From Victivallales bacterium (GTDB lineage: Bacteria > Verrucomicrobiota > Lentisphaeria > Victivallales > SZUA-371), in NCBI GenBank assembly GCA_028691155.1, contig JAQUZV010000050.1:1-10972 (forward strand): 10,972 nucleotides of DNA, given 5' to 3'. Made by a program: the position numbers and the translations under genes. Under the pieces are notes generated by a model. The model saw only the letters and a list, made by a program, of their open reading frames with translations, was not told the DNA's origin and did not search any database. Shown piece by piece: positions 1 to 4,882 of this stretch; the first letter of the stretch is position 1; each line of letters starts with the position of its first letter.

Positions 1-145
1 GTTCTCCCAGCAACAGCGCCACCGTACCCAACAGGATGGACTTGCCGGCCCCGGTTTCCCCGGTAACCACATTGAATCCCGGGGCAAATTCTATTTCCGC
101 TTCGGCGATCAACGCCAGATTTTTTATTTTAACCCATTCGAGCAT
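1..145 (-). CDS. recN: DNA repair protein RecN, N-terminal fragment (runs off the window)
   Basis: RecN is an SMC-like ATPase that acts in recombinational repair of DNA double-strand breaks. Only the first 48 codons are present. They read MLEWVKIKNLALI followed by an acidic strand and then a Walker A motif, GETGAGKS, at about residues 29-36. The combination of an IKNLALI opening and TGETGAGKSILLG is the usual N-terminus of RecN and separates it from RecF and SMC proteins. The ATG at 145 is chosen because RecN normally starts directly before this strand. No clear Shine-Dalgarno sits at the usual distance from it, and an AAGGAG lies about 40 bases upstream instead (see findings). The gene is divergent from the alkyltransferase gene at 224. 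The call is confident although most of the protein lies outside the window. Confidence 0.9.
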   Translation of the reverse strand, partial: MLEWVKIKNLALIAEAEIEFAPGFNVVTGETGAGKSILLGTVALLLGE

Positions 146-223
146 AGCTTTGTGATCCAAAAATTCACTAAATAAAACAATATTCTCCTTTATTCTTTAT
201 GCAAACCGATATATTTGTAATTT

Positions 224-724
224 ATGATGAAAAAGTATGCCATGAGGTTTCAATACGGTGCCGTGCCGGTGATAATGGTCTGGCGCCATCCTTTCCGGGT
301 GGAGCGTTTGCTCCTTGACCGGACGGAAATTCCGCCGGATGCCGAGGCGGTTGCCGCCGATCCCGCCGCTGCCGATTTCTGGCGTCGGTTGCTGTTACGC
401 GACGACTCCGGCCGGGATGCCGTCCGCGAGGAGGAATGCGATTTGTCCCCGCTGACGCCGTTTCAACGCCGGATTTTGAGCGTTTTGCGGCGGGAGGTCC
501 CTGCCGGGCAGGTGGTTTCTTATGGTCGTCTGGCGGTGTTGGCCGGAGCGCCCCGGGCCGCCAGGGCGGTGGGGCAGGTGATGCACCGCAATCCTTTGCC
601 GCTGGTATTTCCCTGTCATCGGGTCGTGGCGGCGGCCGGTGGGATCGGCGGGTTTCAGGGCGGGACCGGATTGAAACGGCGATTGTTGGCGGCCGAAGGG
701 ATGACGGCGGCCTGGGGGACATGA
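224..724 (+). CDS. ogt: Methylated-DNA--protein-cysteine methyltransferase (Ogt/MGMT family)
   Basis: This enzyme repairs O6-alkylguanine by moving the alkyl group irreversibly onto its own cysteine. The 166-residue product has the family's C-terminal DNA-binding and active-site domain. It shows TPFQRRIL at about residues 78-85, a winged-helix segment around VSYGRLAVLAGAPRAARAVG at 98-117, an arginine-finger candidate Arg114, Asn123, and the catalytic FPCHRV with Cys131. GGFQGGTGLKRRLLAAEG follows at 142-159, as is usual. The N-terminal half is short and poorly conserved, as is common in single-domain Ogt proteins. The start is uncertain: ATG codons at 224, 227 and 242 are all possible and none has a clear Shine-Dalgarno. 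A -10-like TATATT at 210-215 would place transcription start almost at 224. The gene is divergent from recN, so both neighbours are repair genes. Confidence 0.9.
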   Translation: MMKKYAMRFQYGAVPVIMVWRHPFRVERLLLDRTEIPPDAEAVAADPAAADFWRRLLLRDDSGRDAVREEECDLSPLTPFQRRILSVLRREVPAGQVVSYGRLAVLAGAPRAARAVGQVMHRNPLPLVFPCHRVVAAAGGIGGFQGGTGLKRRLLAAEGMTAAWGT

Positions 725-786
725 CGGAGGCGGTCCTCAAATGGATGACCGGCGGAGGTTTCCTTCATTTTAGCTTAACCATAATG

Positions 787-814
787 TTGATTTTTTCGCC
801 GGAGCAGTTATACT
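787..814 (+). promoter_or_regulatory. Predicted sigma70-type promoter of the 854-2712 gene pair
   Basis: TTGATT at 787-792 and TATACT at 809-814 are separated by 16 bases. The -10 matches five of six consensus bases and the -35 four of six. Transcription would start near 821, leaving a leader of about 33 bases. The surrounding stretch is AT-richer than the genes on either side. Confidence 0.5.
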
Positions 815-853
815 TGAAAAGCAATTGTTGTTCAGCTTCAGGATAACGGAAAG

Positions 854-1990
854 ATGACTCAGGATAAGAATACCGAATTTCTCCGCCATGATGGAGGCGC
901 TGTTGCGCCGGAAAATGCGGATGCGAACAGTCCGCTGGAACCGGCCTCTCCGGAACAGGAGATTGCCCGTCTGAATCGGTTGAAAACTTCCGACCTGCTC
1001 CATGAATTTTATTTTGCCCGGCAACGGATGAAAAGCTTTCTTGAAAGCCACGGCATCAATGTTCCCGAGTTGCGGCTGGAACAGGAGCAGAGCCGTCCCG
1101 AACTGGATATGGCCACCGCGGTTTATCTGGAAAACTTTACCCGATCATCCATCCGCAATATCGGTGTCGACGTGAACTGTGTCAGCAGTTCGGTCAAATC
1201 CTTTGTGGTCTTGTTCGATTCGCTGATTTCCACCAATGCCTTCGAAGATGCCAACGTCATGATTGAAGGTTCGGATGAAATCCGGACGGTGCGGCAGTTG
1301 TTGGAGGATTATGACAACAACCGGATCGGTGACGACCGGAAAGTGGTCATTTCCGCCCTCGATCTGAAGCAGCAGCTCGATTCATTGATTGACGACACCA
1401 GTTCCGGCAGTAAAAATTTCGAAGATGTCGACGACAAAGCCATTGCCGCCGCCCGCAACAAACCGGAGGATAAGATGTTTCATCCCGAGGCACAGGATTT
1501 TCGGGAATTCAGCAACTTTTCTCCTTATATTTCCCAGGAAATCTTCGACGGATTGTTCCGGCAGCATGCCGAGGATTTTACCCTTCCGGGAGAACCGGAT
1601 CCGGAAATGGAAGCGTTGTCCGCTCCGGTTGAAAGTACGGGTTCCCCTCCTTTTGTTCCCGAGTCCTCGCCTCCCGCAACGGCCGTAACCGCGGAAGACA
1701 TTGCCGCCGCCGACTCCGGAATCCCGGCGGAACCGGAGGATATTTTTGACGACAATGCGGAAATTCCCCGGGAATACGCCGATATTTTCGATGATAACGC
1801 CAACATTTCCGATGAGGAAATCGAACGCCTCCTCGGCGAAAAAAACAAATGGTCGGCTCCAAGCCTTGACTCCAAAGCTGAGCCAGGGCTTTCGCTGGAT
1901 GATATCAACCGCATTTTCGGCGAGGATGCCCCGGTGGAACAAGCGGCAAAACCGGAACCGGAATCGCCGCCGTCACCGAATCAGTTATAA
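854..1990 (+). CDS. Acidic protein of unknown function with repeated short motifs
   Basis: I do not recognise this 378-residue protein. No signal peptide or membrane segment is visible, so it is probably cytoplasmic. Residues 30-190 look folded and largely helical, beginning with a charged helix near PEQEIARLNRLKTSDLLHEF (33-52). Residues 190-378 are very acidic, rich in Pro, Ser and Ala, and probably disordered. This tail carries short motifs: ISQEIFDGLF (226-235), two copies of DIFDDNA (296-302 and 310-316), ISDEEIERLLGE (318-329) and LSLDDINRIFGE (346-357). The last two resemble the S-x-D/E-E/D-I-x-x-L-L peptide known from the N-terminus of the flagellar switch protein FliM, but no flagellar gene is nearby. 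The ATG at 854 follows AGGA at 840-843 with a 10-base spacer. The gene ends 38 bases before the LOG gene and is probably co-transcribed with it. Confidence 0.8.
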   Translation: MTQDKNTEFLRHDGGAVAPENADANSPLEPASPEQEIARLNRLKTSDLLHEFYFARQRMKSFLESHGINVPELRLEQEQSRPELDMATAVYLENFTRSSIRNIGVDVNCVSSSVKSFVVLFDSLISTNAFEDANVMIEGSDEIRTVRQLLEDYDNNRIGDDRKVVISALDLKQQLDSLIDDTSSGSKNFEDVDDKAIAAARNKPEDKMFHPEAQDFREFSNFSPYISQEIFDGLFRQHAEDFTLPGEPDPEMEALSAPVESTGSPPFVPESSPPATAVTAEDIAAADSGIPAEPEDIFDDNAEIPREYADIFDDNANISDEEIERLLGEKNKWSAPSLDSKAEPGLSLDDINRIFGEDAPVEQAAKPEPESPPSPNQL

Positions 1991-2028
1991 TTTGCAAGCA
2001 ACAATTTTTATTAAAGACAGGACCTTTT

Positions 2029-2712
2029 ATGGAAAAAATAGCACAAAAAAACCATTGCTGGGATGATTGGACCAAAGACGAACCCTGGCGGATTTTTCGG
2101 ATCATGTCGGAATTCGTCGAATCGTTTGAAACCATGAACATCGAAGCGCCGTTGATCACCGTTTTCGGTTCCGCCCGGAAAAAGGAAGGTGATCCGGCCT
2201 ATGAGGATGCCCGGAAACTCGGACGCCTGCTGGCGGAGCATGGCTACGGTATCATTACCGGCGGCGGGCCCGGTATTATGGAGGCCGCCAACCGCGGCGC
2301 CACCGAAGGCAACGGCGTTTCCATCGGTCTCAACATCAAACTGCCGGCGGAACAGAGGCCCAACCTCTATCAGTCCATCAGTCTGGATTTCCGGTACTTC
2401 TTTATCCGCAAGGTGTGTTTTCTGAAATATGCCCAGGGCGTGGTCATTTATCCCGGCGGATTCGGGACTATGGATGAAATGTTCGAAGTGATTACGCTGA
2501 TCCAGACCGATAAAATCAACCGTATTCCCGTGGCCGTGATCGGCAAGGAATTCTGGGCGCCGTTGTGGGACTGGGTGCGCCAGACGGTCTTTGGCGAAAA
2601 CATGATTGCCGAAAACGATCTGGAGTTGTGTCGGTTGTGTGAAAATGCCGATGAAGCATTCAGCTTTATTCTGGAATCTCATCGCTACGGGATGCCGTGT
2701 ACCATTAAATAA
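2029..2712 (+). CDS. LOG-family protein (TIGR00730 type), putative nucleotide 5'-monophosphate phosphoribohydrolase
   Basis: LOG-family enzymes split nucleoside 5'-monophosphates into base and ribose 5-phosphate. Some activate cytokinin precursors, others work in general nucleotide turnover. The 227-residue product has a Rossmann-like fold with VFGSAR at 45-50, ITGGGPGIMEAANRGA at 76-91, the paired Arg127-Lys128, and the signature PGGFGTMDE at 142-150, whose acidic end is the catalytic part. Sixty-odd residues follow, finishing in a helix typical of the family. The ATG at 2029 has AGGA at 2019-2022 with a 6-base spacer. About 40 residues precede the core, as in the longer bacterial LOG proteins. 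It lies 38 bases after the acidic protein gene and probably shares its promoter. Which nucleotide it prefers cannot be read from the sequence. Confidence 0.9.
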   Translation: MEKIAQKNHCWDDWTKDEPWRIFRIMSEFVESFETMNIEAPLITVFGSARKKEGDPAYEDARKLGRLLAEHGYGIITGGGPGIMEAANRGATEGNGVSIGLNIKLPAEQRPNLYQSISLDFRYFFIRKVCFLKYAQGVVIYPGGFGTMDEMFEVITLIQTDKINRIPVAVIGKEFWAPLWDWVRQTVFGENMIAENDLELCRLCENADEAFSFILESHRYGMPCTIK

Positions 2713-2917
2713 GAGCGGACTGCCGCTGGTTGCGGCCGGGGAAATGTCGAGGGATTGTGGTACCTAACTTCGGTCGGGCCGTATTCCCGTCAACCGTATC
2801 GGCGGCGGGATGATGAGAGTTGGAGGGGGTTGTAATATCCCACGGACCGGGCGGCCGGAAGAAAGTTCCCGGACCGGTCGAACCGCATGATTGCCGTTAT
2901 CGGGAGAGCGCGGGAAA

Positions 2918-3499
2918 ATGAAAAAAACAGTTCTGATTTTACTCCTCTTTGGGTTGGCGTCAAGTTGGTGCCATGGCGATGACAATGCCGCATCGCAGCG
3001 TCGTATCGTCTGGAATCGTGCCAATACGCTCCTTTCGCATCCGTATTATACCTCCGCCACATTGCAACAAAGCGGAATCGGCAAGAACCTGCGGTTCACC
3101 TTTGTCGCCGACAAGAAGCGTCTGTTATGGGCCATGGCCCTGATTAAAATCAGTCCGCCGTTGAGTTCCGGCTGGACTGCCGTACAGATTTCCTACCGGG
3201 CCAGAATTCCCGCCGGCATGCAGTTGTGCTGCGCCTGGGAAGAAAATGACGAAGTTACTTATGAAAAGAAATGGCGCAACGGCAGTAACGGCGCCTTTAC
3301 GACTATTACCATTCCATTGTCGCAATTTGCCGTCAGTTCCTGGAGCCGTCGCAATGACAAGAACAGCCGGCTGGATTTATCCCAGATCCGGACGGTTCTG
3401 ATCGGTGCCGTCGGCGAGTGGGACGGCAGCGGCGACAAGCGGGGAGAAATCGAAATCGGGAATTTGGTATTGCAACAGGAATTGCCGCTGCGGCGATAA
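2918..3499 (+). CDS. Small exported protein, probable jelly-roll (carbohydrate-binding-like) domain
   Basis: The 193-residue product begins with a classical signal peptide: MKK, then the hydrophobic run TVLILLLFGLAS, and a likely signal peptidase I site near Gly20 (CHG before DD). The Cys in SSWC lacks a proper lipobox, so a lipoprotein is less likely. The mature part alternates beta-strand-like segments. WTAVQISYRARIPAG, FTTITIPLSQFA, LDLSQIRTVLIGAVG and GEIEIGNLVL follow the pattern of CBM11/CIA30-type jelly-roll domains, in which the last two strands close the sandwich. This is a fold inference and no ligand residues can be assigned. The ATG at 2918 is preferred over an in-frame TTG at 2891, because it puts the signal peptide at the N-terminus and has GGGAGAG at 2902-2908 nine bases upstream. 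It may act at the cell envelope or bind a glycan. Confidence 0.75.
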   Translation: MKKTVLILLLFGLASSWCHGDDNAASQRRIVWNRANTLLSHPYYTSATLQQSGIGKNLRFTFVADKKRLLWAMALIKISPPLSSGWTAVQISYRARIPAGMQLCCAWEENDEVTYEKKWRNGSNGAFTTITIPLSQFAVSSWSRRNDKNSRLDLSQIRTVLIGAVGEWDGSGDKRGEIEIGNLVLQQELPLRR

Positions 3500-3506
3500 C
3501 ATCGGT

Positions 3507-3555
3507 TCCCGGCGGCAACTTGTCGGAGGACCCGTAAGTTTTGTCGCCGCCGGGA
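3507..3555. repeat. Inverted repeat, 10-base arms, 29-base loop
   Basis: TCCCGGCGGC at 3507-3516 is the exact reverse complement of GCCGCCGGGA at 3546-3555. It begins 7 bases after the exported-protein stop codon. The loop is long and no T-run follows, so it is a weak terminator candidate. The same ten bases recur at 6150-6159 in another intergenic region. Confidence 0.4.
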
Positions 3556-3567
3556 TCATGGGGGGCG

Positions 3568-3593
3568 CCGGTCCGGCCGGAAGCGCGGACCGG
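3568..3593. terminator. GC-rich hairpin between convergent genes, possible terminator
   Basis: CCGGTCCG at 3568-3575 pairs perfectly with CGGACCGG at 3586-3593 around a 10-base loop. It sits between the plus-strand gene ending at 3499 and the minus-strand gene ending at 3623, where a shared terminator is expected. Neither side has a T-tract, so intrinsic termination would be inefficient. Confidence 0.3.
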
Positions 3594-3622
3594 TTCATGG
3601 CTCCGCCGCCATGACGGTTCCG

Positions 3623-3817
3623 TTATTCGTCATCCGTCTCCCTGCCGGTCAATAACGGCAGCTCATTCAGGCGCCCGTACAATTCCTGCCTCCTTTGCAG
3701 ATACTCATTCTTGATAAGTCTAAATTCTGCATCAAGGACGTCAAGGTCCCGGAGGATTTCGAGTTTGTGTTCGGCTTTGCGGATTTCTTCCTGAATGTTT
3801 GTTGCTTGATTTGGCAT
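3623..3817 (-). CDS. Small coiled-coil protein of unknown function
   Basis: This 64-residue protein is almost entirely charged amphipathic helix. From about residue 8 to 55 it alternates Glu/Lys/Arg with Leu/Ile in heptad style (IQEEIRKAEHKLEILRDL, later LIKNEYLQRRQELYGRLNEL), so a coiled coil or helical hairpin is likely. The start is strongly supported: ATG at 3817 is preceded by GGAGG with a 4-base spacer. It overlaps the 3' end of the gene at 3667-4266 by 151 bases in a different frame, so its translation may be coupled to that gene. The regular helical pattern suggests that this frame is the coding one in the overlap. I do not recognise a family. The length and position would fit a small phage or plasmid accessory protein, but that is inference. 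Confidence 0.65.
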   Translation of the reverse strand: MPNQATNIQEEIRKAEHKLEILRDLDVLDAEFRLIKNEYLQRRQELYGRLNELPLLTGRETDDE

Positions 3818-4266
3818 ACCGCCTCCATGAAGTTGTTGGTTCCACCTTGTTTCGTCCGGTTCTGCCGGTTATGCAGAAGCGGCGCTAATTCCGGTACCTC
3901 CCGGCACCGTTTTAAGATAAATTTATGCACGGCCTGACGGGAAATTCGCCGTGAACGGGCCATTTCCGAAAAAGAGACGGCCGGATTGTTGATCTTTTCA
4001 TCCAGAAACGACAACGTTTGAGCATCCAGACAAACCAGAAAGGCAATGGCCTCCAGCATGTCATGCCGGGAATAAACCGGTTTTTCGTTCGGTTCCGTCA
4101 CCGACACAACGGGCAGGACTTTTTCCTCTATCGGTGCTATTGCTTCATAGGAGACGATTTTCCCCTGCATATCGGCGGCCGGGTCGCCCGCTTCCCGGCA
4201 ATAGTCGGCATATTGGCACTTGATACATTTCTTTTTCTGGTGGTTGTAACTGCCGTAACAATTCAT
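3667..4266 (-). CDS. Cys4 / helix-turn-helix protein, phage-like, function unknown
   Basis: The 199-residue product starts with a cysteine cluster, Cys3-x10-Cys14-x2-Cys17-x5-Cys23, within MNCYGSYNHQKKKCIKCQYA and the residues after it. This looks like a small zinc (or Fe-S) knuckle. A variable linker follows, then a helical segment at about 66-92. Residues 96-121 (VSFSEMARSRRISRQAVHKF and on) look like a helix-turn-helix. A DNA-binding regulator or phage-type transcription factor is a reasonable guess, not a recognised family. The ATG at 4266 has GAGG seven bases upstream. The last 50 residues lie where the coiled-coil gene is read in another frame; they are low in structure and rich in Ser, Thr, Asn and Lys, so they may be a by-product of a lost stop codon. 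The domain part ends near residue 132. Confidence 0.65.
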   Translation of the reverse strand: MNCYGSYNHQKKKCIKCQYADYCREAGDPAADMQGKIVSYEAIAPIEEKVLPVVSVTEPNEKPVYSRHDMLEAIAFLVCLDAQTLSFLDEKINNPAVSFSEMARSRRISRQAVHKFILKRCREVPELAPLLHNRQNRTKQGGTNNFMEAVCQIKQQTFRKKSAKPNTNSKSSGTLTSLMQNLDLSRMSICKGGRNCTGA

Positions 4267-4293
4267 GCTCGAACCTCGTTTGTTATCGCTGAA

Positions 4294-4324
4294 TTTATGC
4301 TTTATGATGAATGAATTTTGTCAA
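4294..4324 (-). promoter_or_regulatory. Candidate promoter of the Cys4/HTH gene
   Basis: On the minus strand a perfect TTGACA (plus 4319-4324) is followed by GCATAA or CATAAA (plus 4294-4300) after 18-19 bases. Transcription would start about 15-20 bases before the GAGG ribosome binding site of the gene starting at 4266. The spacer is longer than ideal. Confidence 0.4.
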
Positions 4325-4351
4325 CCGCATTCCGGATTGGTCTTTGTCCGA

Positions 4352-4361
4352 CAACATGTTG
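4352..4361. promoter_or_regulatory. Perfect 10-base palindrome upstream of the Cys4/HTH promoter, possible operator
   Basis: CAACATGTTG at 4352-4361 is its own reverse complement. It lies about 28 bases upstream of the TTGACA element on the minus strand, in a stretch without genes. Such a site could bind a dimeric regulator, but no second copy was found in the window. Confidence 0.25.
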
Positions 4362-4387
4362 GCCGGCAATAAACCCCAATAATTTTT

Positions 4388-4428
4388 CCGTTGCGGCGAA
4401 AAACATCGGTTTGTTGTATCCGCAACGG
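4388..4428. repeat. Inverted repeat with 9-base perfect arms and an inner stem
   Basis: CCGTTGCGG at 4388-4396 pairs exactly with CCGCAACGG at 4420-4428. The 23-base loop can form a second small stem (AAAC 4401-4404 with GTTT 4409-4412). A run of five T precedes the left arm and TTATTAAT follows the right arm. It lies about 85 bases past the end of the Cro-like gene, but on that gene's strand the downstream tail is A-rich, so it is not a standard terminator for it. Confidence 0.4.
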
Positions 4429-4512
4429 TTATTAATGCTCCCCTTATAAAAATTACGGCATGTTATAACCGTAGTATTAATCATCGTCATACATCAAAAG
4501 ATAGTTTATAGC

Positions 4513-4698
4513 CTAATTAATTTCCAGGAGCATCTGCGGTTCGCACAACAATGCGGCGGCATATCGTTTAGCCGTGCGAACACTGCGAATGCCGTTCTTC
4601 TCCAACTCGCATACAGAAGCGGGTTTAACCCCTAAAATAAATGCCAGTTCCCGTTGCCTCATCTTTCTTTTACAACGAATTTTCTTGAGTTTAGTCAT
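4513..4698 (-). CDS. Small XRE-family (Cro-like) DNA-binding protein
   Basis: The 61-residue product is essentially one helix-turn-helix domain. It reads MTKLKKIRCKRKMRQRELAF, then ILGVKPASVCELEKNGIRSV and a helical tail. RQRELAFILGVKPASVCELEKNG is the standard helix 2-turn-helix 3 pattern of Cro/CI-type proteins. The ATG at 4698 is chosen over an in-frame TTG at 4713, because AAGGTG (plus 4705-4710) lies 6 bases upstream of the ATG and would otherwise fall inside the gene. It is transcribed away from the CI/LexA-like repressor, with 184 AT-rich bases between them. Together they form the classic cro/cI type of divergent switch. The partner role is inferred from position. Confidence 0.8.
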   Translation of the reverse strand: MTKLKKIRCKRKMRQRELAFILGVKPASVCELEKNGIRSVRTAKRYAAALLCEPQMLLEIN

Positions 4699-4715
4699 AA
4701 CAAGCACCTTCAATA

Positions 4716-4877
4716 CTATTAGATAAATACCTAACTAAATTTGCCTCAAACGAAATATTTTTTCAAGTATTAATGGCGGCAAAATTCAACAAAAATTATA
4801 TTTTCTGCTTGAAAATTAGGTTCTAACCTTATATTAGTGAGAAAGCGCCGCAATTCATAAGCTATTAGAAGGTTAGG
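4716..4877. promoter_or_regulatory. Divergent operator region with repeated GGTTAG-type sites
   Basis: Three related sites lie between the Cro-like and CI-like genes. Site 1 is CCTAAC at 4730-4735 (GTTAGG on the other strand), with CTATTAG at 4716-4722. Site 2 is the inverted repeat AGGTT-CT-AACCT at 4818-4829. Site 3 is AAGGTTAGG at 4869-4877 with CTATTAG at 4862-4868; its AAGGTTAG is the exact reverse complement of CTAACCTT in site 2 (4823-4830). Site 2 lies inside the promoter of the CI-like gene and site 3 covers its ribosome binding region. That placement fits autoregulation by one or both XRE proteins. Confidence 0.5.
4809..4837 (+). promoter_or_regulatory. Predicted promoter of the CI/LexA-like gene
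   Basis: TTGAAA at 4809-4814 is followed by TATTAG at 4832-4837 with a 17-base spacer; TATATT at 4830-4835 with 15 bases is an alternative -10. The spacer contains the AGGTTCTAACCT inverted repeat, where a bound repressor would block RNA polymerase. Confidence 0.5.
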
Positions 4878-4882
4878 CGAAG

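Noticed and set aside
222..740. Minus-strand open frame antisense to the alkyltransferase gene
   Set aside because: It is rich in Arg and Pro, typical of an out-of-frame GC-rich translation, and the opposite strand encodes a clear PCHRV enzyme.
1382..1942. Minus-strand frames antisense to the acidic protein gene
   Set aside because: They have no ribosome binding site or domain. The plus-strand frame has a promoter, a ribosome binding site and protein-level repeat conservation.
3800..3880. Programmed -1 frameshift joining the Cys4/HTH and coiled-coil frames
   Set aside because: No slippery heptamer of the X-XXY-YYZ type was found before the switch point, and the second gene has its own strong ribosome binding site and ATG.
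4302..4490. Small minus-strand open frame (62 codons) in the AT-rich gap
   Set aside because: There is no convincing ribosome binding site or recognisable domain, and it covers the inverted repeat and palindrome, so it is probably non-coding.
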